Of a DNA stretch of 52,454 nt, positions 35,638 through 43,930 are shown one piece after another (the stretch's first letter is position 1; every line of letters starts with the position of its first letter). This stretch comes from Streptococcus pseudopneumoniae (GTDB lineage Bacteria; Bacillota; Bacilli; Lactobacillales; Streptococcaceae), in assembly GCF_001068775.1 (NCBI RefSeq), contig NZ_JWAJ01000090.1, positions 1 to 52,454 on the forward strand, given 5' to 3'. The position numbers and the translations under genes are program-made. The notes below the pieces were generated by a model that was not told the origin of the DNA, did no database searches, and saw only the letters and a list, made by a program, of their open reading frames with translations.

Positions 35638-35937
35638 TTAGTCATAGTCATAGTAAAATGATACTTGTTCCCCAAATTTAGTCCAAATCCAAGCCTCTGA
35701 AGTTTTCCCTGCAGGTGCTTCTCCTTTATCTGAATGGCTATCCCATTTACTTACAAGAGAAGAATAATGATATTTTTGACCATGATAGTAATTTGAAAAA
35801 GCCCAACCGCCTCCTGAACCTTCTCCATATGTCCATACTCCTCCATCTGGATATTGTACAGCGGCTGAGGCAGCTCCCAATAATGTAAAGCTTGAAATAA
35901 GAGCTAGAGCAAGTAATCTATGTTTTTTCGTTTTCAT
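35638..35937 (-). CDS. Lactococcin-972-family bacteriocin precursor
   Basis: This 99-residue precursor has a Sec-type signal peptide (KTKKHRLLALALISSFTLL, likely cleavage after AASA near residue 26). The mature peptide of about 73 residues is rich in Trp, Tyr and Gly (SNYYHGQKYHYSS, then the C-terminal SFYYDYD). These are traits of lactococcin 972, a lipid-II-binding septum inhibitor. The start at 35937 has GAAAGGA upstream. A longer frame from an upstream TTG would add 16 residues including three cysteines and is less likely. It is first in an operon with the transporter pair. Confidence 0.9.
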   Translation of the reverse strand: MKTKKHRLLALALISSFTLLGAASAAVQYPDGGVWTYGEGSGGGWAFSNYYHGQKYHYSSLVSKWDSHSDKGEAPAGKTSEAWIWTKFGEQVSFYYDYD

Positions 35938-36033
35938 TTTATTTTTCCTTTCAAAAAAAGCACACCCTGAGCAACAATGCAACAAAATAATTCCTCCTCT
36001 CTCTTTTTTTGAAACCGATTTCTCTATATAAAA

Positions 36034-36062
36034 ATAATAACACTTTAATTATTATATGTCAA
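36034..36062 (-). promoter_or_regulatory. Bacteriocin operon promoter
   Basis: On the minus strand, TTGACA (36062-36057) and TATTAT (36039-36034) have a 17-bp spacer. The predicted leader runs to the ATG at 35937 and contains a second AGGAGG upstream of a TTG codon. Confidence 0.85.
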
Positions 36063-36169
36063 TTAATTTTAAGTAAATCAGAAAATTTTTTTCAAATAAA
36101 CTATTGTAACAATAAAAAAATAGATGACTTACTGAACCTGTAAGCCACCTAATCAGTCGGTTTATTCTA

Positions 36170-36277
36170 GTGTCTGCCACCGCTTGGCCCTTACGTCCAA
36201 GATTGCTATCGGATTTCGTTCTGGTGTCCGCCACCGCTTGGCCCTTATGTCCAAGATTACTATCAGATTGACCATGA
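36170..36277. repeat. Two imperfect tandem copies of a 54-bp repeat
   Basis: Units at 36170-36223 and 36224-36277 share GCCACCGCTTGGCCCTTA and the following GTCCAAGATT block with a few substitutions. The minus strand would read SDSNLGRKGQAVADTR repeatedly but has no start or ribosome-binding site. Its composition differs from the AT-rich flanks. It lies between the bacteriocin promoter and the GNAT toxin-antitoxin promoter. The function is unknown. Confidence 0.8.
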
Positions 36278-36382
36278 GCCGACCACTCATCTACACCATT
36301 ATTCTAACGAATATGAGCTACAAACGCAAGAAAAAACTTATTTTGGATTTATACACTATAAAAAACATACACTATCTTCAGA

Positions 36383-36411
36383 TTGAACTTTTGTTCAAAA
36401 TAAGCTATAAT
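36383..36411 (+). promoter_or_regulatory. Promoter and palindrome of the GNAT toxin-antitoxin pair
   Basis: TTGAAC (36383-36388) and TATAAT (36406-36411) have a 17-bp spacer. The palindrome TTGAAC-TTTT-GTTCAA (36383-36398) covers the -35, a good place for autorepression by the antitoxin. Confidence 0.85.
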
Positions 36412-36441
36412 GAATTTAAGTAGAAACAGGAGGTAGAACAA

Positions 36442-36606
36442 ATGGCTACAATCAGTTTAACACGTGATATAAAACTAACAAACGAAGATGCTCTAAAAAT
36501 TCTTAATCATAAACCATCTAAAAAGCTACAAGCAGTCTTGAAATCTATTGAATCACAGGACGCTACCGCTCCAACGAAAAATAAACTCATTTCAAAGTAT
36601 CTGTAA
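36442..36606 (+). CDS. Small antitoxin-like protein next to a GNAT toxin
   Basis: This 54-residue protein reads MATISLTRDIKLT at the N-terminus, a ribbon-like strand often seen in antitoxins of acetyltransferase toxins. It ends in a basic tail. AGGAGG lies 7 bases upstream. The GNAT gene starts 1 bp after its stop, the usual antitoxin-toxin order. It is too short to show a clear family motif, so the call rests on context and promoter architecture. Confidence 0.7.
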   Translation: MATISLTRDIKLTNEDALKILNHKPSKKLQAVLKSIESQDATAPTKNKLISKYL

Positions 36607-36607
36607 G

Positions 36608-37216
36608 ATGACAATTCAAGTAACACCACTTAAGCAATATCTTGAAAATATTCAAGTGCTAGCTCCTGATAAAACTGAGAAACAAGTTCAGGAGCTATTT
36701 AAAACTATCATTTTAGAAAATGTTGATTTCAACGGTAATGAAGAGATGTTGACTTATCTATCTGATAAAGCCCCCAATTTTGAAAAACAACATCGTTCTC
36801 GTAATTTTATCGTTGAAGAAACTGAAACAAATAACATCATAGGATTCTTTAGTTTATCTCTCAAAGTTGTTGATATTTCTGATTTAGAGAAATCCTTAAA
36901 AAAGAAACTCGTCCTAAAAGGGAAAAGTCCCAAAAATATTGATTATCTCCCTGTGTTACTTATCGGTCAATTCGGCAAAAACACAAAGCTAAATAAACTA
37001 TCAGGACAAGAGTTATTTGAAATTGTAATTCAAAAAATTGAAGAATTTCGAGCAATTGTAGGAACTCAGATGGTATTTTTAGATAGTATCAATCATCCTA
37101 AAGTCATTCAATTTTATGAACAGTTCGGATTTGTTGCTTACAGTCAATTGATTAAAGACGATCATCAAGTAAGTTATCAGCCTATGGCATTAAATATGTC
37201 ACTCTATAAAAAATAA
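36608..37216 (+). CDS. GNAT-family acetyltransferase, probable toxin
   Basis: This 202-residue protein has GNAT core features: a beta strand NFIVEETETNNIIGFFSLSLK near 66-86, a pyrophosphate-loop-like region near 120-140 (LLIGQFGKN then KLSGQELFEIVIQK) and the C-terminal strand with FYEQFGFV near 177. TacT/AtaT-type toxins of this family acetylate aminoacyl-tRNA. The substrate here is not known. It starts 1 bp after the small antitoxin-like gene and has no strong ribosome-binding site of its own, so translation is coupled. A bidirectional terminator follows. Confidence 0.82.
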   Translation: MTIQVTPLKQYLENIQVLAPDKTEKQVQELFKTIILENVDFNGNEEMLTYLSDKAPNFEKQHRSRNFIVEETETNNIIGFFSLSLKVVDISDLEKSLKKKLVLKGKSPKNIDYLPVLLIGQFGKNTKLNKLSGQELFEIVIQKIEEFRAIVGTQMVFLDSINHPKVIQFYEQFGFVAYSQLIKDDHQVSYQPMALNMSLYKK

Positions 37217-37217
37217 G

Positions 37218-37247
37218 AATCATGTCACCTAAACTGATGACATGATT
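37218..37247. terminator. Bidirectional terminator between the GNAT pair and the transfer operon
   Basis: AATCATGTCA (37218-37227) and TGACATGATT (37238-37247) form a perfect 10-bp stem. A run of T follows on the plus strand and a run of A precedes it, so it works for both convergent units. Confidence 0.88.
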
Positions 37248-37250
37248 TTT

Positions 37251-40064
37251 TTATTTCGTTGTATAGGCAAAACTAATGGCACTATCTGCTTGAGAGATTT
37301 TTCTAAAGGTGTAGTTAGGGTTGCCACCATAGTTGGTTTCAGACACAAGGAAAGAACCGTCATCATATACTTTCTCGACAAAAGCCACATGACCGTAGAT
37401 GGCTGGTGTGCCATGTGTACCTCCCACAAAAGAAACAATGGCACCTGCTCTTGGTGTAGAGCCAGTTTCCCCACCAAGACTTGAAGCTGTCGCAACCCAG
37501 TCCTGACCATTTCCCATGGTATTAATGATTGAAATCTTCTCTCCGTTTCTACCTTTTAGCTTTAATCCTAACTGGTTCATACGAGCCTCAACACCCCATG
37601 TACATTGTCCATAGGCATAGGCCATACCATCTCCACCACCAGGAACAGAATGATCATACAAGTCCCCACGAACCCCTTCAAGGGATTGTGGGTCACTTTT
37701 TGCCTGTCCTCCATTTGTTTGACTAAAGCCTTTTTCAATTTGATAATACCATTCCGTTGCTCTAGTTTGTCTTTCCAGTAGTTTGTCACCAGAATTTCCC
37801 TCCCAATAGGTGAGGAAGAGTTGGGCGAGATTGGCTGCACTACCCGTATTTTTAAAGAAATCCTTTAACCAACTTTGATAGTAAGGACTATCCCCATGAA
37901 GCATAAAATCAAGTTGGAGGTCTAAATCATACCATTTCTTATTTTGGGTGCGTGCATAATTTAACAAAGCTGTATGACGTGTTGACCCATCTGCGGTATC
38001 CGTCCATTGACCTAACCCCAAACCTCTATGAAGGATATTAGGATAAGCACCACTATAAATGGCTGGTCCTCCTATCGCTAACCAGCTTTCATCATCCCAT
38101 GAGGAATCGGTAGCGCCAACTGGAGGAGATAAATAATCCCCTTCAGCTCGTTTAGGATTGATAGAAGATTCTACCGACCAATTTCCTAAAATAGCCGCAA
38201 TGGCTTGGGGACTTGCCCCTTGAGATTTCAAAAACTCATAAATATGTTTTGCTCGTTCAAACTCATCCCCACCAAACTGACCAATGGCAGGTAAGATAGT
38301 TGTCTGAAGTTGAATGACTTTTGGAAAATAAAATTGCGGATTGACATACACCAATTTTTCTTTCTTGTTCTTATACTTTTGATAGGAAACTTTCAAACCT
38401 GTATCGTCTGGTGTCTCACCAATAACATCACCAGTTAAGACCCTTGTTCCCTCAATCGCACGGCCATTATGAATAGAATACAAGGTCAATCGACTCTCAT
38501 TCTCTCCTTTTCCGTTAGTAAGGATAACATCATCTCCGTCAAGAGATACAACTCCATCCATTGGTGCGACAATTGTTTGGTGAGCCTTCGCTTCTAGTAG
38601 AATGTACTCCTGAAGGGTAGGTTTTCCATCTAAATCATAGTATCCATAACGATAAGTCATGGTTAGACTATCTTCGTTGCTTTTCCCCTCAAATGGATTG
38701 TCCAATTCCTGCATGGAAGCATACACACCCTCTTCTTTTAGTTCCTTTATTTCCTCTTGATCGTCTTTCGATAGTTTATACTTAGGAGTTTCATAGAGGT
38801 CTTGCATGGATTTCAAATCTTCCCCATCGTTTAAATCATGCCACAAAGTAGACAGATAATCCTTGTAAGTTTCTGAACTAAATAAGTGAACTGGTTTGTG
38901 TAACTCATAGTCATGGAATTTAAAATTCATATACCCCATCACATCATCAACTTTTGTGTAATAAGTAATTCCTTTGTCATTTGTTCGAGTATGTTCTGCA
39001 TCTTCCCAAGTTAGGTGGGTATAAGCTTTTGTTAATTCAAATTCATCTTGTTGAATCAAACTAGCAGATGAAAATCCTAAAAAGAAGCTCATCATAAGTA
39101 AGAGAAGAAAGACTAATCCTCCAACTATCCAGGTTGCAGGATTTCCAGCCGCAAATGTAAAGAAGGAAAAGGCTGCTTTTAGTTTTTGATAGATATTTCG
39201 GACACTTGTAAGACCTTGTTTCTTTAATTTTCGAAACCGATTTTTAAAGGAACTTGGATTATCTGTCGCTAGTTTCCATCCTTTTCCATCCTTAAAATGA
39301 TGGTATCGCTCTTTTGTGTTGGTCAGTCTTTTCTTGGTAAAACGACCTGTTGCTTGTCCTGTTTTGACACTAGCTTTTCCAAGATTATAAGAAAGCCGAC
39401 TGTAGCGTTTCCCTTTTCTAATGGTCTCTTGAAGTGTGCGATAGCCTTCTAAATCTTCATTTTCTGAAGCTAACTCTCCACCTTCACGTCCAAGGACATA
39501 AAGAAAAGTTTTGGCTTTCCTACTGACTTTTTTGGACTTATAGGCTTGTTTAGTAGATTTTAAATTTTCTTTAGCAGCCTTGACTTCTTTCTTAGCTTTT
39601 AATTCTTCTAAACTCTTCCCTTGAAAGAAAAAATTAGATTTTGCTTTCGATTCCTGACCGTAGAGAAATTTTTGATTGGTTTTTCTTTCTTTCCGACTCT
39701 CTTTTCTTTCTTCTTTTGCTTCTACCTTGGCTTCTCTAAATTGCTTCTTGGCTATTTTCAATCGTTTCCTAGCATGTGGTAATCGTCTGTCTCTTAATTC
39801 TTTACGTTTCAAAAGAGATGGAGGACTATTTTGAAGAATATGATTGTAGTCTTCATTTGCTTGTTTTACTCTAGCATTTGAAGTTTCTCTCATCTCCTCT
39901 AGATTTTCTTTTATCTCTTTTTTCCATGCTTTTTCATCCAGTACAGCGGAATCTTTTTTCTGTTTCCTCACCTCCTTCTTTTCTTTTTTCAAGAATTTTT
40001 TCTCATCTTTTAGGCTTCTTCTAAATGCTTTTCGGGCACGTATGATTTCTCTTTTATCCTTCAT
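37251..40064 (-). CDS. Conjugation peptidoglycan hydrolase (lysozyme plus CHAP domains)
   Basis: This 937-residue protein has a long basic coiled-coil N-terminus (about 1-260) and one membrane segment near 305-335. A phage-tail-type lysozyme domain follows (about 620-780, including IYEFLKSQGASPQAIAAILG and NWSVESS), then a C-terminal CHAP amidase with catalytic Cys near 821 (YGQCTWG) and His near 892 (YGHVAFVE). It opens the wall for the mating channel, as VirB1 does in Gram-negative systems. It is the last gene of the transfer operon and is separated from VirB4 by 11 bp. Confidence 0.9.
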   Translation of the reverse strand: MKDKREIIRARKAFRRSLKDEKKFLKKEKKEVRKQKKDSAVLDEKAWKKEIKENLEEMRETSNARVKQANEDYNHILQNSPPSLLKRKELRDRRLPHARKRLKIAKKQFREAKVEAKEERKESRKERKTNQKFLYGQESKAKSNFFFQGKSLEELKAKKEVKAAKENLKSTKQAYKSKKVSRKAKTFLYVLGREGGELASENEDLEGYRTLQETIRKGKRYSRLSYNLGKASVKTGQATGRFTKKRLTNTKERYHHFKDGKGWKLATDNPSSFKNRFRKLKKQGLTSVRNIYQKLKAAFSFFTFAAGNPATWIVGGLVFLLLLMMSFFLGFSSASLIQQDEFELTKAYTHLTWEDAEHTRTNDKGITYYTKVDDVMGYMNFKFHDYELHKPVHLFSSETYKDYLSTLWHDLNDGEDLKSMQDLYETPKYKLSKDDQEEIKELKEEGVYASMQELDNPFEGKSNEDSLTMTYRYGYYDLDGKPTLQEYILLEAKAHQTIVAPMDGVVSLDGDDVILTNGKGENESRLTLYSIHNGRAIEGTRVLTGDVIGETPDDTGLKVSYQKYKNKKEKLVYVNPQFYFPKVIQLQTTILPAIGQFGGDEFERAKHIYEFLKSQGASPQAIAAILGNWSVESSINPKRAEGDYLSPPVGATDSSWDDESWLAIGGPAIYSGAYPNILHRGLGLGQWTDTADGSTRHTALLNYARTQNKKWYDLDLQLDFMLHGDSPYYQSWLKDFFKNTGSAANLAQLFLTYWEGNSGDKLLERQTRATEWYYQIEKGFSQTNGGQAKSDPQSLEGVRGDLYDHSVPGGGDGMAYAYGQCTWGVEARMNQLGLKLKGRNGEKISIINTMGNGQDWVATASSLGGETGSTPRAGAIVSFVGGTHGTPAIYGHVAFVEKVYDDGSFLVSETNYGGNPNYTFRKISQADSAISFAYTTK

Positions 40065-40075
40065 TTACCTTCCCC

Positions 40076-42433
40076 TTAATTAGAAGCCATTTTATCAGGA
40101 TCCGTACTCATGATATCAAACAATTGTGTACCTTGAGGAATCTTATTTTTGAAGGGAACAACAACTGAACCAGCTTTTATCAGTCCTGCCCCTTTTTCTG
40201 GATTGACAAGGTATTTTTCGAGTTCTTTTGACAAGCCTAAGAGTTGAACCAATTCTTCTCGGTCATTTTTTGCTTGCTTGAGGAGAATCATAAATTCACT
40301 ATTTGCAATAATTCGTCTACCATTTGGATCTAACAATAAGGTTTCGACGTTTTGAGTTATTCCAGTCGGACTGGCTCCATATTTTCTGACACGACTCCAC
40401 AATTTAAAGAAGAAATCACTGGCATATTTATCTAGTAAGAGAAGCTGCATTTCATCAAAATAAATCCAGGTCTTCTTCCCTAATTTTTGATTCCGAACGA
40501 CACGATTCCATATCTGATCAAAAACAACCATAAGAGCGATTTGTTTCAGCTCATCTCCTAACTTCTTAACGTTATAAATCAAGAAATTAGATCCTGTCTG
40601 AATATTGGTCTTATGAGAAAAAATATCAAGAGAACCTTCGACATACAGTTCCATATCAAGTGCCAAATTCTGCGCTTCTTCTTCTGGTTGTTGACTCAAG
40701 ACAAAGACCCATTCTTCCAAAGAAGGCTCTTTAAATGACTGATAGGTGAGTCTGGTGACTCGGTCGATAATCGATTTTTCTCTTCCATCCATTTTTCTAT
40801 CCAATAACTTGCCGATAAAGGATAAAAGAAATTCTGATTTTACCTTTACAGGATCTTCATCCATATTTTCCTCAGACAAGTCAAGGACATTGAGATAAGT
40901 TTGGGAGTCGGGCGCAATATCAATCATTTCTCCACCAAAAGCTCGTCCAATGACACTGTATTCTGCTTCTGGATCCACGATAATAATTTCAGTATTTTCA
41001 CCAGATTCCTTGATTTTGGTCGTGATAATTTCATGCTTGGTTGCCATCCCTTTCCCAGCTCCAGATGTTCCTAAAATCAGACCAGACGGTGTATTTAATA
41101 GGCTACGATCAATGGTAATAATATTACTTGATATTTGATTGATACCGTAATATTTCCCACTACGGTCTTGTAAATCTACTGAAGTCCAAGGTGAGTTCAC
41201 TGCTACATTGGACGTTAATAAACTCCGTGATACTCCCTCTAAAAAATCACAACCAAATGGCAGCAAACTATTAAAGGCTGCTTCTTGCATATATGGAAGT
41301 TTATCAATCATTAGGTCATTTGAGCCGGCCACTTGTTGAATAGTGTCTAGGGCTTGTTTGAGTTCTTCTTCATCCTGACCAAAGACACCAATCAAGAAGA
41401 CTGTTTGAAATAGTTTATCTCCTGTCTCGGTCATGGTTTTTAAGAGTTCCTCAGCTTCATCGATATTGCTTTCTAAAACATGGCCTACTTTTTCTAAATA
41501 GATACCTGTACGGGCAAGTTTTTGTTGTTCCCCAATCTTTTGGGATTCCATTAAGGTCTTCTTTGTTCGTAGTTTCTTCATGGCATCTGCCTTGGTCGAA
41601 CTTTGAGCATGAAGGCTAACTATCAATTCCAAATCTCCTTGCATGAGGTCTCGGATAAACTGATCACCTAATTCCATGCCGTAGTCTCTCACATAGACAA
41701 TCTGCAATAAGCGGTCATTGATTTGTAGGTAATTCTTGTTTTTGAAATCTAAGAGATTAGGCGCTATGAAGTGACGAGTTGTCTGACCAGATCTCGTTAA
41801 ATCACGGTAAGAAAAAGGAAGATGGTGTTCTCCTCTAAGCATATCGGCCAACAAGTTGACACGCTCTTCTCCAGCCAAGGATTCAAATCGTGCATCAATT
41901 TCTGAGAAACCACTCTTGAAATATTCTCCTATTTGGGACAAGGAACGATAGGCTTGTTTGGGATTAGAATCCTTTCTACCAAAGCTAATCAGTTTCACAG
42001 CTGAAAAATTATTTTCACCACTGTCTAAATTCTGATTCATCATCCGATTCAATTCTTTACGATAGGTATCATATCCATCTTCTTTTTCCTCATACAAAAC
42101 ACTTTGTCTAAACTTTTCTAAATTCAATCTTTTATTAAAGATGGTCAATTGGAAGTTTGTTTGGTCATCTAGGGAGTTAATCAAATCAGAATACTTCTCA
42201 ATGATTGCCCCCTTGTCTTCTAAACCAACGGTCTGGTAATTGACATCACCAAGTAAATAGCTTTGTGAGAAATAATCTTCTTTCACCTGCATCAGACCAT
42301 TTTGATACAGGGCTTGATAAGAAAGAGTATTAGCCGTTGATGGTAACACTTCCTCTTTTTTCCCTTTAACTTCTTCCTTTTTATTAATCATTGAAGTTTT
42401 TTGTTTCTTTAATGTATTTGATTTTCTTTTCAT
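40076..42433 (-). CDS. VirB4-like ATPase of the conjugative secretion system
   Basis: This 785-residue protein has Walker A LGTSGAGKGMATKH near 452 and Walker B TWIYFDEMQLLLLD near 657. VirB4 powers substrate handling and channel assembly at the cytoplasmic side of the membrane. The N-terminus is lysine rich. The start at 42433 has AAAGGA upstream and overlaps the PrgI-like gene by 50 bp. The CagE/TrbE/VirB4 N-terminal domain is recognisable by general layout only. Confidence 0.92.
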   Translation of the reverse strand: MKRKSNTLKKQKTSMINKKEEVKGKKEEVLPSTANTLSYQALYQNGLMQVKEDYFSQSYLLGDVNYQTVGLEDKGAIIEKYSDLINSLDDQTNFQLTIFNKRLNLEKFRQSVLYEEKEDGYDTYRKELNRMMNQNLDSGENNFSAVKLISFGRKDSNPKQAYRSLSQIGEYFKSGFSEIDARFESLAGEERVNLLADMLRGEHHLPFSYRDLTRSGQTTRHFIAPNLLDFKNKNYLQINDRLLQIVYVRDYGMELGDQFIRDLMQGDLELIVSLHAQSSTKADAMKKLRTKKTLMESQKIGEQQKLARTGIYLEKVGHVLESNIDEAEELLKTMTETGDKLFQTVFLIGVFGQDEEELKQALDTIQQVAGSNDLMIDKLPYMQEAAFNSLLPFGCDFLEGVSRSLLTSNVAVNSPWTSVDLQDRSGKYYGINQISSNIITIDRSLLNTPSGLILGTSGAGKGMATKHEIITTKIKESGENTEIIIVDPEAEYSVIGRAFGGEMIDIAPDSQTYLNVLDLSEENMDEDPVKVKSEFLLSFIGKLLDRKMDGREKSIIDRVTRLTYQSFKEPSLEEWVFVLSQQPEEEAQNLALDMELYVEGSLDIFSHKTNIQTGSNFLIYNVKKLGDELKQIALMVVFDQIWNRVVRNQKLGKKTWIYFDEMQLLLLDKYASDFFFKLWSRVRKYGASPTGITQNVETLLLDPNGRRIIANSEFMILLKQAKNDREELVQLLGLSKELEKYLVNPEKGAGLIKAGSVVVPFKNKIPQGTQLFDIMSTDPDKMASN

Positions 42434-42743
42434 GTTCAGGTCCTTTCTTTCCTGTAATTGTGCGTAGGGGAACCGTTAGTTCAAAATGAAGACGGTATTT
42501 CAAGTAATGTCCAAAATATAAATCATTGGGTTTATAGACTCCAAATAGCATGAGGGGGATGGTAAAAGCAAACACAAAACCGTAAACAAACCAATCTCCA
42601 AATTGCCAGAAAAAGAGATTCAAGCCCAAAACAATAATTGTGACAATAAAGGCTGGTAAAACAAAGACGATTTGTCTTGTGGTGAAACCTAACCAAGCCC
42701 TGTGTTGGTATTTTGAGATGTCTTTAAAGACACGTGTATTCAT
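42384..42743 (-). CDS. PrgI-family conjugation membrane protein
   Basis: This 119-residue protein has two adjacent hydrophobic segments (about 20-45 and 50-75) and the short motif MNTRVFKDISKYQHRAWLGF at the N-terminus. PrgI proteins are VirB3-like inner-membrane partners of VirB4 in Gram-positive channels. The gene lies between the VirB6-like and VirB4 genes, as in Tn5252-type ICEs, and overlaps the VirB4 gene start. The C-terminal end is basic. Confidence 0.87.
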   Translation of the reverse strand: MNTRVFKDISKYQHRAWLGFTTRQIVFVLPAFIVTIIVLGLNLFFWQFGDWFVYGFVFAFTIPLMLFGVYKPNDLYFGHYLKYRLHFELTVPLRTITGKKGPEHEKKIKYIKETKNFND

Positions 42744-42796
42744 GACTTTCCTTTCTAAAAAGGCTAAGAAGCAATCACTTCCTAGCCTTTATCTAA

Positions 42797-43651
42797 TTAC
42801 ATACCTAAGATTGAGCGAGCCGTACGTTGAGAACCAACGAGGGCAATAATCAGTAAGATAGCTTGTATTAAACTACCAAACATAATCGCAAGAGATTGCA
42901 GGACTCCTGCACCATTTGAAACAGCTATTTTCCCAGCAGATTCAAACAAAGGAACAAGAGAAACAATCAGAAAAATAAGAACCCCTTGTACCGCATAGAC
43001 CATAATATTTTTTAAATAGCCAATACCAATAGACTTCCACTCATCACTTAAAAATGTTGGAATCGTAAGAGGGGCAAATGGAATCATAAGGTAAAGTTGA
43101 ATAAATCGAATGGATACCAAAAGATTGACCATGGCTGCACTTACTATCCGAACAAGCCAAATGAGGAGGGCGAAAAAGCCTACAATCATCCGGCCAATAA
43201 AGCCTGAACCTTTTAATCCAGAGATGGTATCATACTTTGCCCCACCGTGAGCCACAATCGAAGCCACTTGTTCAATGGCATGACTCGCAATCCCGATGAT
43301 GGCTTCTACAATGACGGTAGTGTTGGTAATTACAACTGCGACCATAATATAACTAATCAACATCGGCGCTAATGCTTCAAAGGTCATCGCTCCACCTGAG
43401 TTAGCAATTTTCTTTGCCATCTTTGAAAATTCTAAGATGAGAACAACTGATAAAATCGCCACTCCAAGAGGCTGCATGACACTTTTAGTAATACTAGACA
43501 TATAAGTCCAAACGGTTGGATTGTAGCTAGATAGAGATTTAATCAGATCTACCGTAGATTGTAAATCCACATTAAATCCTTCAAATAAATTTTCAGCTGA
43601 TATTTTTTCAGATGCAAGGTAAACAAAGGGTGAGACTAAACTAAGATTCAT
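42797..43651 (-). CDS. VirB6/TrbL-like multi-spanning channel protein
   Basis: This 284-residue protein has about six hydrophobic segments between 65 and 280, typical of the VirB6-like pore subunit of Gram-positive conjugation systems. Small soluble segments lie at the N-terminus. An AGGAGG lies about 12 bases before the ATG at 43651, rather far; an overlapping ATG-ACA-TGA sits between. It follows the 80-residue membrane protein by 17 bp in the transfer operon. Confidence 0.87.
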   Translation of the reverse strand: MNLSLVSPFVYLASEKISAENLFEGFNVDLQSTVDLIKSLSSYNPTVWTYMSSITKSVMQPLGVAILSVVLILEFSKMAKKIANSGGAMTFEALAPMLISYIMVAVVITNTTVIVEAIIGIASHAIEQVASIVAHGGAKYDTISGLKGSGFIGRMIVGFFALLIWLVRIVSAAMVNLLVSIRFIQLYLMIPFAPLTIPTFLSDEWKSIGIGYLKNIMVYAVQGVLIFLIVSLVPLFESAGKIAVSNGAGVLQSLAIMFGSLIQAILLIIALVGSQRTARSILGM

Positions 43652-43667
43652 GTCATTGTTTATCCTC

Positions 43668-43910
43668 CTAAATTGAAATCTGGGTTACAAAGGCTCCAGC
43701 AGCCCCGACCATAACTCCACCGACAATTTCAAGAATGGCATTCCGAACACCTGGTCCACCATCTTTAATGTTGGTTGCAAGGTTGACAATCCCCACAACA
43801 ACGAGAAAGGCACCAACCGCAATCAATCCCTTCTGTAACAAAGACATAGCTTGTGCAAACATGGCACTTGCGTCTACTCCATAAACAAAACCTTTAAAAT
43901 GCGTAATCAT
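43668..43910 (-). CDS. Small two-span membrane protein of the transfer operon (VirB2/Maff2-like)
   Basis: This 80-residue protein has two hydrophobic segments (about 25-45 and 58-78) joined by the polar turn NIKDGGPGVRNA. The size, topology and position upstream of the VirB6-like gene suggest the small pilin-like VirB2 or Maff2-type subunit. It has no cleavable signal. Function is by context. It is co-transcribed with virD4 and the VirB6-like gene. Confidence 0.75.
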   Translation of the reverse strand: MITHFKGFVYGVDASAMFAQAMSLLQKGLIAVGAFLVVVGIVNLATNIKDGGPGVRNAILEIVGGVMVGAAGAFVTQISI

Positions 43911-43930
43911 CTATTTCCTCTTTTCTATTT

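Noticed and set aside
35938-35985. N-terminal extension of the bacteriocin with three cysteines
   Set aside because: It would precede a normal signal peptide that has its own ribosome-binding site. The extension starts with TTG and is probably leader sequence.
36052-36234. 60-residue frame over the 54-bp repeats
   Set aside because: No ribosome-binding site is present, and the sequence simply reflects the repeated unit.
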